This document shows positions 33,174 to 44,429 of a DNA stretch of 64,000 bases, in pieces. Numbering within the stretch: position 1 is the first letter of the stretch; the number at the start of each line of letters is the position of its first letter. The DNA is taken from positions 162,894,331 to 162,958,330 of the forward strand of contig CM040118.1 of the NCBI GenBank assembly GCA_022559845.1, in the 5' to 3' direction. The notes below the pieces were generated by a model, which did no database searches, was not told the origin of the DNA, and saw nothing but the letters and a program-made list of their open reading frames with translations. Position numbers and translations under genes: made by a program. Source of the DNA: Amorphophallus konjac. Its lineage: Eukaryota > Streptophyta > Magnoliopsida > Alismatales > Araceae.

Positions 33174-33809
33174 GTATACGTCGAGGGTATGTCAAACGTA
33201 CTCCCCTCACATGACGTCTAGCCATTTTACTCAATTCCATTCCCTCGCGTATGAGACGTTATGATAATGGCGAATACAGCCGCATATTGGGTCCGCCCGC
33301 GTATGGCGCATTATGTTAACAACGCGCACGCCATAATGCCATATTTGATCCCCCCATGGGACCACATGCCCGCCGCTGACCCAAGTTAGCCGAACCCTAG
33401 CCCGAAAGTAATATTCCTGGGACCGGCTTCAACTCCCCGGTATGAAGACACTCGCCTCCCGGGACCCGCACCCGACTGCTCACCTCGAGCCGCGTCCGGC
33501 TTCCCTCAGGCACCAGCCAGTGTCCGCCCCTGCCATCCAGTCTAGCCCTCCCTCGGCAACTCGGGCATGCCCTTAGCTCCTTGTGGAGAGGCTCTATAAA
33601 AACACATGGATATCTGCTTTATCCTGCATTGACCCGGGGACGGACCCACGTGTCAAAATTGTCCCACGGCTTGCACCAGATATATTTCGACCTTCTAGGC
33701 CCACTTGTAAAGCCTATATGGCATCTATAAAGCAAGAAACCAGTTGACTATGCATACCCATACCCGGGTCCCAGTCTCACCTCCACACCAGCTAGTGCGT
33801 GTCTAGTCT
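33174..33809. other. Unassigned flank, left of the TRIM
   Basis: About 640 bp, GC-rich in the middle, with no open frame of note, no repeat array and no RNA gene recognised. It contains a TATA-like CTATAAAAA near 33593. It joins 35827 and beyond if the TRIM is removed. Confidence 0.5.
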
Positions 33810-33814
33810 CCCAG

Positions 33815-34771
33815 TGATGTGAAACGGGTTTGAGGGTCTTCTTCCTTCGGATCAAGGTCGCGCTATAGCCTCCTAGCGCGTTCTTGAAGAACGCGCTAGG
33901 ACGATATAGCGCGTTCTCAGGCAGCAGCAGAACGACGATCTTCGGCTTTGGGACGCCCGTGGATGTCTTCGGGAGAGGGAATTACAGGGGGAAACACATT
34001 GTAGGGTGGGTAATACACGAGGGATCTTAAACAAACACATGAGGGGTCCTAAACATAGATTAAACTAACCTAATACTAGCTAGGATAACTTGGTGAAGGT
34101 GGAAGCGGGGGTGGTCAACGAGGGAGAAAGGGGCGTGCAGGGCGTGCTAGGACCATGAGGGGACTTGGCTGGGGACTCTCACCCGATCCCATCGCAGGAC
34201 TGGTGCAACCGAGCTTCCTCTTGACCATAGCAGCATCGTTGGCGATGGTGGAGGGCGGCGTTCGTCGGTGGAGGAAGAACGAAGCCCCGGATGGGGCCTC
34301 ACACCCGATCCCATCGCAGGACCGGTGCATCCAGAACCTCGGTCGTCCTCCAGAGAAGGTGAAAGGTAGAGGATCAGAAGAAGAGCATGGGCATCGCACC
34401 CAGAGAGGGGAGGAGGGAGGGGATTCCAAAGATTTGGGGGGAGATAGCCATGCTATACTCAAAACTCTTTCAAACATTCATTTTTTCTCTATTGCTTAAT
34501 CAAACAAGATGGGGTACATATATAGGGGGAAGGGGAAGACAAAACGACACTAAAACATTAATTACACTCATGGAAAATGGTGCACATTGAAGACTTTGGG
34601 AGTTCCAAGCGCCGGATAGTTAGGCCGTCAGCAACTGCATTCTGTCTGAGATCGCGCTAGGGAAACCTAGCGCCTTCTTCAGGTCGCGCTACCCAAAGGT
34701 AGCGCGTTCATCAACGGCCCAGCAGCTTCCACAATCAGCTTTTGGCCTGGCAGCTCGCTTGATTTCCATCA
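33815..34771 (-). repeat. 3' LTR of the TRIM
   Basis: Begins TGATGTGAAACGGG and ends TTTCCATCA on the plus strand. It holds a 29-bp near-perfect palindrome (CCTAGCGCGTTCTT arms, 33872-33900) and two short hairpins at 34654-34673 and 34685-34706. A minus-strand TATATA element lies at about 34517-34524. Frames of 114-120 codons here have no protein signature. Confidence 0.9.
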
Positions 34772-34864
34772 AACCCCTCCACTTTGGAAGGTTCATCCTC
34801 GAACCTAGTAGCTCAAGATCCCAGTCTGTGAGAACAGGCTGGTTCCCTAAGCTCTGATACCATT

Positions 34865-35821
34865 TGATGTGAAATGGGTTTGAGGGTCTTCTTCCTTTGG
34901 ATCAAGGTCGCGCTATAGCCTCCTAGCGCGTTCTTGAAGAATGCGCTAGGACGATATAGCGCGTTCTCAGGCAGCAGCAGAACGACGATCTTCGGCTTTG
35001 GGACGCCCGTGAATGTCTTCGGGAGAGGGAATTACAGGGGGAAACACATTGTAGGGTGGGTAATACACGAGGGATCTTAAACAAACACATGAGGGGTCCT
35101 AAACATAGATTAAACTAACCTAATACTAGCTAGGATAACTTGGTGAAGGTGGAAGCGGGGGTGGTCAACGAGGGAGAAAGGGGCGTGCAGGGCGTGCTAG
35201 GACCATGAGGGGACTTGGCTGGGGACTCTCACCCGATCCCATCGCAGGACTGGTGCAACCGAGCTTCCTCTTGACCATAGCAGCATCGTTGGCGATGGTG
35301 GAGGGCGGCGTTCGTCGGTGGAGGAAGAACGAAGCCCCGGATGGGGCCTCACACCCGATCCCATCGCAGGACCGGTGCATCCAGAACCTCGGTCGTCCTC
35401 CAGAGAAGGTGAAAGGTAGAGGATCAGAAGAAGAGCATGGGCATCGCACCCAGAGAGGGGAGGAGGGAGGGGATTCCAAAGATTTGGGGGGAGATAGCCA
35501 TGCTATACTCAAAACTCTTTCAAACATTCATTTTTTCTCTATTGCTTAATCAAACAAGATGGGGTACATATATAGGGGGAAGGGGAAGACAAAACGACAC
35601 TAAAACATTAATTACACTCATGGAAAATGGTGCACATTGAAGACTTTGGGAGTTCCAAGCGCCAGATAGTTGGGCCGTCAGCAACTGCATTCTGTCTGAG
35701 ATCGCACTAGGGAAACCTAGCGCCTTCTTCAGGTCGCGCTACCCAAAGGTAGCGCGTTCATCAACGGCCCAGCAGCTTCCACAATCAGCTTTTGGCCTGG
35801 CAGCTCGCTTGATTTCCATCA
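34865..35821 (-). repeat. 5' LTR of the TRIM
   Basis: Same length as its partner, offset exactly 1050 bp. One arm of the large palindrome carries a C-to-T change (AATGCGCTAGG), and the hairpin near 35704 has one mismatch (ATCGCACTAGG). Its inner edge abuts the primer site. Confidence 0.9.
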
Positions 35822-35826
35822 CCCAG

Positions 35827-36970
35827 ACTCCAGTTAATTAATCCTCCCAGTTGAGTGCGACGGTCACCCTATAGTTGCAGGGTATCCCCGGTCCTCTATC
35901 CATGGCTTCAGAAATATCTAGGCCCTCCTTCAGCATAGAACAAAGGTGTTCGGATTCAATCCATTGTAAACAAACACCGGCTACTTGTGGTCGGTGGGGA
36001 AAGACGTCCCGTACACGAATCTCCGCAATCGCCTGCACACTCATACCTATGGAACCCCCCTTCTCTCCACGTGTCGCCCAATATCCTCGTGCCCACGTGC
36101 CGTGTCCTGGCGACTCTTCCCCGGTCAACACTTAGTTCCATAGGTGATTGTCGAGAGATCGACTGGTACATCCGCACCCTACCCAGTTACCCAGTTACCT
36201 TGGCTCCGTTCACCCAGAATGAGCAACCATTCTGCTTCCATATGCCACTACTATTATTCATTCAGTCTCGGAAACCTCTCGTGCAAGTTAACCCCTCTCG
36301 AATTTCCGTAAAAGGCGAGTATACGGTACTGCCATGAGAAACATAAGGCTAGCAAAGAAAAATACCCCCGATATAACATAAACTCCCCCATTTTTCTTTG
36401 TCACTTTATTTCCCCTTCTCACCGTAGTCACCGATGTATATTTTCCGACGCCTTCTCGTCGTCGAGAAATAAAGGTCCAACTCAAAAGAACAAGTTTCTA
36501 GTAGCAATTCCGATCTCACTAAAAACTACGCATAACCATGGGCTAATTCATGTTTTTCACACTCAGGTGCTCGTGGAATAGCAATAACGGAGGCTAGTAT
36601 TTGCATGTTAAGTTCTAGTTTATTTAATGTAAAGGGATTGATTGAACAGGAACCAAGATTGAAATGTAGAATTTGGGTTATTGATCATGCACAAGATTTA
36701 AGAAGTTTATACAATTTTTATGAGTTCATTTCCTTGTCAATTTTAGTCTAGATTGCATGATTAAGACAAAAACATGATTTGAAAAGAAATTTTATAATTT
36801 AAAAAAATAAATCAGGTCTAAGGTGGGGGTCACATTTTCAAGGTCAACGCTCAAATTGCAACAGTCAAACGGGACGCATGGAAAATGACATCATGATGAG
36901 TAGGCTCCAAGTCAAATTGGCATCCTAATGACTAGACTCCATTTCAAATTGGCATCCTGATGACTAGAGT
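35827..36970. other. Unassigned flank between TRIM and element B
   Basis: About 1.1 kb without a supported gene. The first part pairs with 33174-33809 as the TRIM insertion site. From about 36540 the sequence becomes AT-rich and may belong to a different unit. A short imperfect duplication, GACTAGACTCC..TTTCAAATTGGCATCCT, is seen at 36900-36965. Confidence 0.5.
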
Positions 36971-37759
36971 TGGAGAGGGGGATTTCCGCAGCCCACCACA
37001 AAGGCAGCCCAACAAGACCCACAAGGTCCAACCAGGCGAGCCCGCCCGAGTGATAGCCCACAGGGCCCACTTAGGGAAGAAAAGCCCAATAAATAAGACT
37101 CAAGGAACTAACTCTCCCCGGCGGCCTTCTAGGCTCGGAGGGCCCGAGACAACGGTCAGGTCCCAAGGAAGGTCCGGCCTAAAGCCCTCTCCCCGTCCGA
37201 GGGAGATAGGCTCCAGCCGACCTATCCGACCCCACCCTCGCCGGGCCATGCCTATCGCTCGGACATGAGCTAGCATCCCCGAGGCTCGGTAAGGCCGGTT
37301 GATTATCCACATGTGCAGCTGTTCAGAGTCCCCCGCCAGCGGGAGAGTCAGGGGATCCGCCGGACTCCGAGGGGATAACGTTCCCACGATCAGGCCATGA
37401 AAACCCCCGTTAAAGACGTAACTCCCGCCGAAAACCCCTCAGCTTACAGGACTCTTGAAGGCGGCGCACTATTTAAAACAAGGGATACCCTCCGGAAGAA
37501 GGAAAAAGAGAAACAAGGTATTCACACACCCTTAGCTCCTGAGCACGATTCGCTTCACCCTCTGGTGGAGTGGATTCTCGCGCATCAGCTCTCTCCTCCC
37601 CCCATTATTGCTTCCACCATAGCTCTACTGACTTAGCCATCGGAGGGTTTTCCCCCAGGGAGATCCCCTGGGCCCTCTGATACGTTTCCCTCTCTTGCAG
37701 ATTCATCTTCTGGTGATCCATAGCCCGCTCAGGACTCAGCGCGAGATCTCGCCTCTTCA
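36971..37759 (+). repeat. 5' LTR of element B (789 bp)
   Basis: Starts TGGAGAGGGGGATTTCC and ends CTCTTCA, two bases before the primer site. It has a TATA-like TATTTAAA at 37470-37477. Homologous copies are at 47304-48082 (same strand) and 53483-54194 (inverted). Confidence 0.85.
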
Positions 37760-37761
37760 TC

Positions 37762-37777
37762 TGGCGCCGTCTGTGGG
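37762..37777 (+). other. Primer binding site of element B
   Basis: TGGCGCCGTCTGTGGG, two bases after the LTR end. This is a primer site recurrent in plant gypsy elements, where a tRNA 3' end starts minus-strand DNA synthesis. The same site, inverted, is at 53465-53480 in element C. Confidence 0.85.
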
Positions 37778-37796
37778 AAACGCACGAAGAGCCAAG

Positions 37797-40700
37797 ATGG
37801 TGAGAAAAAGCTCAGGGAGGAGATCCGCCGGTGGGGCAGGTAAGGCTGTGGCGGCGGCGGGAGGCACCCCCTCTAAGGTCTCACAGAGCCCCCCATCCAA
37901 CGCCAGCATCCCCACCAACAGGCCACCACCCCCCCGGCGGAGACAGGGGCACCCCTCGACGGTGGCGCCAACGCCTTCCAGTCCCTCAACGAAAAGATGG
38001 ACGTCCTCGTGGAGCTCATGAGGGCCCAGGCGGCCAGGGACGCAAGGTCACGCGCCCCGTCAGGAAGTCCCCCTCAAAGGAGTGCGACGCAGCACACCGC
38101 CGGAGGCCGCTTCACCCTCTGCGGCCGACAGCTCCTCCGCAACGACGTCGGAGGACCCTCACAAGCTCCGCCTGCGGAGCAAGAGGCTTCCTCCACGCCG
38201 AGGAGAGGGAAGCAGGGGGCGAGGCCGCCATGCCCGGGCACTAGTGCCCCGGGAGATCGCCAAGACGCCCCCCCCAGCCCCACGGTGCGACTGCAGCCAG
38301 AGCTGTCCCTCCGGCTGCGAGATTTCGAGAGACGGTTTGCAGAGCAAGAGCGCGCCCTCCGCGCCCTGCAGAAGACCTCTCTCCCGGAGGATGAGGAGAA
38401 ATCCCCTTTCTCCGAGTACATCTTGAAGGCAGAGGTCTCTCCCAGAGCCTCCATTCCAACCTTCAAACTCTACGACGGCCAGGGCGACCCAGCCGACCAC
38501 TACGATAGCTTCGACGCCCTGGTGACCCTGCATGGAACGCTGGATCCCATCAAATGCCGAGCCTTCGCGGCCACCCTGGTCCAAGGTGCTCAGGCATGGT
38601 TCCGGGCCCTCGCCCCTGGGTCCATCCGAGACTTCAGGCAATTCGGGCGAGTTTTCAAGGAGAGTTTCGCCGGTAACGCCCCCCCAAGGTCAGTAGCGGG
38701 GCTCCTGGCTCTCAAACAGGCGCAAGGGGAGAGGCTCCGGACTTACGTCCACCGATTTAAATCGGAAGCCCTTAGGATCCCCCGCCTGGATGTGGCCTCA
38801 GCCACAACCGCACTGACCGGGGGCACCCGGGACGAGAATCTCCGCCGCGAGCTTGTCCTCCACCCTCCCTCGACCCTTGCCGAGCTAGTGACTCTGGCAC
38901 TGCGCCACGTCGAGTGCGAAGAAGTACTCAGCGCCTGTCGAGATGCAACCGGCTCGGGTCGGGAGGGGGACAAGAAGCGGACCTCCGAGCCAAACCCTGG
39001 CTCGGGTAAGAAGCGCGATCGAGAAGGAGAGCGCAAGAGAAAGTACGAGCGGTACACCCCCTTGACCGCGCCAGTCTACGAGATCTATGAAGACATCAAA
39101 GACTCGGGACTTCTCCGCCAGCCCGAGCCAATGAGGTCGAAGAACCGCAAGCGGGACAAGCATTGCCTGTTCCACGGTGACCACGGGCACCACACCGGAG
39201 ATTGCCATCAGCTCCAGGACGAGATCGAGCGCCTCATCCGTCTGGGGCATCAAGCCCAGTTCACGACCGGGCACAAAGAAGACCGAGACGCCGCAGAGGA
39301 GATCGACAACGCCCCCCGAGGGGTCCACATCAACGTCATCTCCGGAGGAGCGGCATCGGGCGGTGACACCAGCCGAGGGAGGAAACGTCATGTCGAGCGA
39401 GCCAGCCGAGCCTTAGAGCCCCCCAGAGGCCCGCCGATGGAGCCCCAGGTCATAGTCTTCTCCGACCAAGACCTGGAAGGGCTGAGCACCCCGCATGACG
39501 ATGCCCTCATTATCTCGGCCACGATAAGTCACTGTAATGTAGACAGGATTTTGGTTGATAATTGGAGCGCCCCCGATGTATTATCTTATGACTGTTTTCT
39601 CAAGATGGGGGAAGACCCGTCCAAGCTCCGCCCGATCCGAACGCCCCTTTGCGAGTTTAATGGCCTGGCCACCTACCCCGAGGGAGCCCTAAGCCTGCCG
39701 GTCACTATCGGCACCCCACCCAAAACCGTTACGGTCATAGTGGACTTCATAGTGATTAAAGGTATGATAGCGTACAACGCCATTTCCGGCCGAAAAATTC
39801 TCAGCCGAATAAAGTCCGTACCATCTACCTATCACCAAAAAATGAAGTTTCCCACCAAAAATGGGTTGGGGGAAGTCCGAGGTAACCAGGCCACGGCTAG
39901 AAGGTGCTACAACATCTCGGTGGAAGCCTCAAGGCCGGACGGGAAGGATAAGGGCCCCAGGGGAGTCGAAGGAAAAGCCGTGACCACCGAGCCCGGTGGC
40001 GAGTTATTAACGGTATTCCTGAACGACGACCCGGCCCTAGGAGTAAGGATCGGCGCCGACCTACCACCAGAGGAACAACAGCAATACAAGGAGTTTCTTT
40101 TTGAGTATGTTCGGGTCTTCGCATGGTCCGATGATCAACTCCCTGGTATACCAGAAGAGACTGTGACGCACAAGCTCAACCTCGATACCACCGTGAGACC
40201 CGTACAGCAGCGGAGGAGGAAGCATGCGCCCGAGAAACAGGCGATCATCAAGGCGCAGGTCACCAAGGGACAAGAGACTGGTCTTTTCAGACTGGTCCTA
40301 TACCCAACGTGGCTAGCCAACGTCGTCCTGGTGCCGAAGACCACAGGCAAGTGGCGAATGTGCGTAGACTTCATCGATCTGAATAAGGCCACCCCCAAGG
40401 ACTGCTATCCGCTATCGAGCATCGACCAATTGGTTGACTCAACCTCGGGCAACGAGATACTCAATTTCCTGGATGCCTATTCAGGTTATCATCTGATCCG
40501 AATGAGCCCTCAAGATGTCGAGAGGACCGCCTTCATCACCGACTACAGCGTGTACTGCTACACCCGGATGCCCTTCGGATTGAAGAACGCTGGAGCCACA
40601 TACCAGCGACTGGTCAACCATATGTTCGAGGGACAGTTAGGTCGGAACGTCGAGGCCTACATCGACGACATGCTCGTCAAGACCCCGAGGGCCCAAGACC

Positions 40701-40972
40701 ACTTCATCGACCTCGCCGAGACTTTCGGCACCCTCCTGAAGTACAACATGAAGCTCAACCCCGCCAAGTGCGCCTTTGGAGTAAGATCCAGGAAGTTCCT
40801 GGGTTTCCTGGTCACTCAGCGAGGGATCGAAGCCAACCCCGACAAGGTCCAGGCCATCCTGGACATGCGCCCGCCCACGTGTATTAAAGACGTCCAGCGT
40901 CTGACGGGGCGTGTCGCTGCTCTCAGTCGTTTCCTGTTCCGTGGTGCCGAACGATGCCTGCCCTTCTTCTAG
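37797..40972 (+). pseudogene. gag-pol: Gag, protease and reverse transcriptase of element B
   Basis: The ATG at 37797 (MVRKSSGRRS) opens gag. Compared with element C one G is missing near 37927, so the frame shifts. The long 991-codon frame resumes as MDVLVELMRAQ at 37997. In that frame the gag domain starts near residue 154 (PTFKLYDGQGDP). A zinc-knuckle-like CLFHGDHGHHTGDC sits near 389. The protease site reads DNW at 521-523, where element C has DNG, so a catalytic-loop glycine is replaced by tryptophan. RT has MPFGLKNAGATYQ and a YIDD box near 888. A TAG at 40970-40972 replaces the lysine codon seen in element C, cutting pol shortly after RT. Gag, protease and RT form one frame, as is usual in this clade. 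Confidence 0.85.
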
Positions 40973-41374
40973 CTGATGAGGGTGCCCAAGATAGCATCTG
41001 CTACGTTCGCATGGGATGGGGAATGCCAGACAGCGTTCGCCGAGCTCAAAGAGTTCCTGGCTTTGCCCCCGGTGCTTTCCAAGCCCGTCCCGGGCGAGGT
41101 CTTGTTGCTTTATCTCTCGGCGACGCCATCAACGGTCAGCTCGGTCTTAGTCAGAAATGACTCGGGAGTCGAGAGGCCGGTCTACTACACCAGCAAGGTG
41201 CTCAACGAGGCCGAGCGGAGGTACCCCGCAACCGAGAAACTCGTGCTAGCGTTGGTTACCTCCGCAAAGCGCCTCCGACCCTACTTCCAGGGGCATCCCA
41301 TCACCGTGCTAACCGGCGAGCCACTGAAGAAGATTCTGGCCCATCTCGAAGCCTCGGGGCGACTCGTCAAATAG
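40973..41374 (+). pseudogene. pol: RNase H segment of element B pol, between two stops
   Basis: Continues the polyprotein in the same frame after the TAG at 40970-40972. Residues such as YLSATPSTVSSVL, VYYTSKVLNEAERRYP and HPITVLTGEPLKK belong to the RT-linked RNase H domain. It ends at TAG 41372-41374, where element C has a tryptophan codon (TGG). One G-to-A change explains it. Confidence 0.85.
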
Positions 41375-43219
41375 GCCATCATGCTCGGGGCCTACGACAT
41401 CTCGTACCGGCCGCGATCAGCTATCAAAGGACAAGCGCTCGCCGACTTTATCGCCGAGAGCACCGTTCCGGTCGAGGACAGGCCTCCGACGGCAACCGGG
41501 CCAACCTGGGAGCTGTTCGTCGATGGATCGTCCAACTCGGTCGGTAGTGGCGCAGGGATCCTCCTAAAGTCCCCCGAAGGAATAGAGTTGCAATACGCCC
41601 TAAAGTTCAACTTTCTGGCGTCCAACAATGCTTCCGAGTACGAGGCCCTTATCTCGGGAGCCCGCATGGCCCGACGGTTGGGGGCCGAGCGAGTCAGGAT
41701 CCACACCGACTCCCAGCCAGTTGCAAGCCAGGTCAGTGGCGAGTACGAGGCTCGGGAGGCACCTATGATCAAATACCTCCAGTTGGTCCGGAGCTTGGCC
41801 CAGCAGTTCGAGGAATTCGAGGTAGTCCGAATAGCTCGAGAGCAAAACTCTCGGGCGGACGCTCTCTCCCGACTGGCCTCCTCCCTAGACCCGGAAGGTA
41901 CACGATCGGTCCTCCTAGAAGAGCTTGAGCGCCCGAGCATAGACTTGGAGCTCCTCGCCATTGACTCGGCCACTCCCGGTGACTGGCGCTCCCCCTACCT
42001 GTCCTGGCTACGGGACTACCGGGAGCCCTCCGACCCTCGGGAAGCCCGCCGAATGAAGTACCAAGCTCGGCGCTTCGTCATCCTCGACAACGCTCTCTAC
42101 CGAAGATCGTTCTCCGGGCCCCTTCTGAAGTGTCTCGGTCCCGACGAAGCAAGCCAAGCTGTTGAAGAGATTCATCAAGGCCTGTGCGGAGCAGATTCAG
42201 GAGGTCGGTCGCTGGCCAGAATCCTGCTAAGGCAGGGGTACTGGTGGCCGACCCTACAGCGCGACTGCACGGCTTACGTACAACATTGCGACCATTGCCA
42301 GCGGTTCGACCATTTGGTCCATCAGCCGGCCACGGAACTTATCACCCTGACCGAGCCCTACCCTTTCGCTCGGTGGGGGATCGACATCCTCGGGCCATTC
42401 CCAACGGCTCAATCCCAGAAGAAGTTTATCATCGTCGCCATCGACTACTTCGCTAAGTGGATCGAGGCTGAAGCAACAGCAAGGATCACCGAGACAGTCG
42501 TCTGGGGTTTCGTATGGAAATCGATCATCTGTCGCTTTGGCATCCCCCGAGTGATAGTGAGCGATAACGGGCGGCAATTCGACTCTCGGTACTTCCGAGA
42601 CAGATGCACCGACCTAAATATCCGCAACCACTTCACTTCGGTCGCCCACCCTCAGGCCAACGGGCTGGTTGAAAATACCAACAAGACCATCTTGAAGGGC
42701 ATAAAAACCAGACTCGGCAAGGCTAAGGGTAGCTGGCTCGAGGAACTACCTAGCGTACTATGGTCGCACCGAACGACCCCCAGGACGGCAACCGGTGAGA
42801 CCCCTTTTCAGCTGGTATATGGCACCGAAGCCGTCGTTCCGTTAGAGATCGCCAATCCGTCTCTCCGAGTGATCAGCTTTTCGCCCGAGGCAAACGAGCA
42901 GAAGTTGCTCGAGAACCTCGACCTGGCAGACGAACTCCGAGAGATCGCGAACGTCCGAGCTACGGAATACCAGCGCCGCCTCACTCGGTACTACAACACC
43001 AAGGTCCGAGGCAGACAATTCCGACCAGGGGACTTCGTCCTCAGGAAGACCGAAGCGTCTCGACCACTGGAGGCGGCGGGCAAGCTATCCCCCAACTGGG
43101 AAGGCCCCTACCGAGTGATCGAGACGCTTGGGAAAGGTGCGTACAGGTTAGCCACAATGGAAGGGGAACCCATTCCCCGGACATGGAACGCAACCACACT
43201 ACGCAGATTTTATTTCTGA
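41375..43219 (+). CDS. pol: Additional RNase H and integrase of element B
   Basis: About 614 codons in frame with the upstream parts. The second RNase H covers roughly residues 45-170 (WELFVDGSSNSVGSGAGI, NNASEYEALISG, ADALSRLASS). Integrase follows from about 270. One HHCC histidine is lost: the sequence reads GADSGGRSL where element C still has GAH (G-to-C in the codon). The catalytic DDE residues in GIDILGPF, VSDNGRQF and NGLVENTNK are present. The protein ends with KLSPNWEGPYRV and TLRRFYF at a normal stop. The zinc-site loss and two upstream stops make this copy non-functional. Confidence 0.9.
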   Translation, partial: AIMLGAYDISYRPRSAIKGQALADFIAESTVPVEDRPPTATGPTWELFVDGSSNSVGSGAGILLKSPEGIELQYALKFNFLASNNASEYEALISGARMARRLGAERVRIHTDSQPVASQVSGEYEAREAPMIKYLQLVRSLAQQFEEFEVVRIAREQNSRADALSRLASSLDPEGTRSVLLEELERPSIDLELLAIDSATPGDWRSPYLSWLRDYREPSDPREARRMKYQARRFVILDNALYRRSFSGPLLKCLGPDEASQAVEEIHQGLCGADSGGRSLARILLRQGYWWPTLQRDCTAYVQHCDHCQRFDHLVHQPATELITLTEPYPFARWGIDILGPFPTAQSQKKFIIVAIDYFAKWIEAEATARITETVVWGFVWKSIICRFGIPRVIVSDNGRQFDSRYFRDRCTDLNIRNHFTSVAHPQANGLVENTNKTILKGIKTRLGKAKGSWLEELPSVLWSHRTTPRTATGETPFQLVYGTEAVVPLEIANPSLRVISFSPEANEQKLLENLDLADELREIANVRATEYQRRLTRYYNTKVRGRQFRPGDFVLRKTEASRPLEAAGKLSPNWEGPYRVIETLGKGAYRLATMEGEPIPRTWNATTLRRFYF

Positions 43220-44429
43220 AAACTGTATCAACAAATCGGGTGAAATAAAACCCCCCTTTTTTTGCATTCATACAAGATAACTGTTGGTACATCAGAAAGG
43301 CAACTGCCAGTACATTACATAGTGAAAAGTAAAAATCCATCTAGCACCGCGGCAAACGGCCATCGCCCGGCCGACCCGGTCTTGACCTTCTCGCATCCAG
43401 CCACTGACTCTGCCTCGCGTAGAAACTGGCTCGGACAAGAGATGGTCGACCCAGTTGGCTCGGGTGGACCGTGACAAAGGTGACAGAGGGACAGCAAGGA
43501 GAAGGCCACCTTTCACGCGAGGAAGGCTACCTTCCAAGTTGGCAACAACCTGGAAAAAGGAGCGCCGTGAAGGTCTCCTCTCTGTCAAACTACCAACTCT
43601 TTGGAGGCGAACAGAAAGCAAGCAGCCCCCGAAGAGTGAAAGAAATGAAGAACAAAAGAGAGAGAAAGAGGCTGCGGACAGAGGTGAGGAAGGAACTGGA
43701 GCCGCCTCCTCCCCTCCCACGGAGGGGAATGGCGGCCGGTATCCCTAACTCCCCCGTCCGCCCTCCATCTCGGCGTCCGCCCGGAAGCTTCGCCGGAGCC
43801 AAGAGGAGGCAAACGGCGTACCCCCGCACGTCGAAGCCCTCTCCAGATCCGCGCGGCGACCGTCGGACCCGTCTTATGCACGCGCGGCGACCGTGGGACC
43901 CGACCGATATTCCAGGATAGCTGGAACCGGCCGCTCCCCGTCGTCTGCGGCGTCATCTTCTGAAGGGTCCTCCATGCTCCGATCGCGGCGGCGCAACGTA
44001 GAGAGAAAACGAGGGAACAAGAGCAGACCGCCGGCAAGAGTCCTAAGTGTTAAAAGGGAAGGAGCACCCTTCGGTCTTTTTTATAGGCCAAGGGAGACCA
44101 CGCGCCTTAAATGACTCCCCCCTCGAAAACACGCTACAGGACCTCCCCTGGAAGGTCACCTCCAGTTCCTCGGCCCCCGCCCTAGCGGGATTCGCGAAGC
44201 GCCTCGACTTTCAAAGCATGGTGGAATGAAAGGACGCCCCGCCAGAAGTCTCCCGAATCGGCATGCGAAAATGGTACCGGCACCTTCCAACCGCCCCCGA
44301 TACGCCAGCCAAATCACGGCAAAGATAACGATCAAACGAAGTAAGTCCTTTATTGCCTCCCATAAAGAAATCCTCTTACAGAAGGAAAAATAGATAAAAA
44401 GGGGAAGGGGCAAAATAAAGCATAATACA
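43220..44429. other. Spacer between pol and antisense gene of element B
   Basis: GC-rich, about 1.2 kb. Frames of up to 150 codons occur on both strands but show no domain and overlap each other. It probably holds the convergent 3' ends of pol and the antisense gene. Confidence 0.5.

Larger units (their letters stand above)
33810..35826 (-). mobile_element. TRIM-like non-autonomous LTR retrotransposon with target duplication CCCAG
   Basis: Complete structure: target duplication CCCAG (33810-33814 and 35822-35826), LTRs of exactly 957 bp (33815-34771 and 34865-35821) and an interior of only 93 bp. On the minus strand the interior starts AA then TGGTATCAGAGC (34862-34851), the classical initiator-Met tRNA primer site. 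It ends with the polypurine-like CCAAAGTGGAGGGGTT (34787-34772) before TGATGG. It therefore has everything needed in cis and no protein. About seven differences between LTRs by eye indicate a fairly recent insertion. The LTRs are long for a TRIM, which usually has LTRs of a few hundred bp. Confidence 0.95.

Noticed and set aside
34115..34499. Open frames of 114-120 codons, conserved between 34115-34499 and 35165-35549
   Set aside because: They are identical because they lie in the two LTRs of one recent TRIM. No domain, and both strands are open over the same bases.
37831..38641. Alternative frames on both strands overlapping gag of element B, and the matching ones in element C
   Set aside because: GC-rich coding DNA leaves other frames open. 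Only the frame with gag, zinc-knuckle and RT motifs is real.
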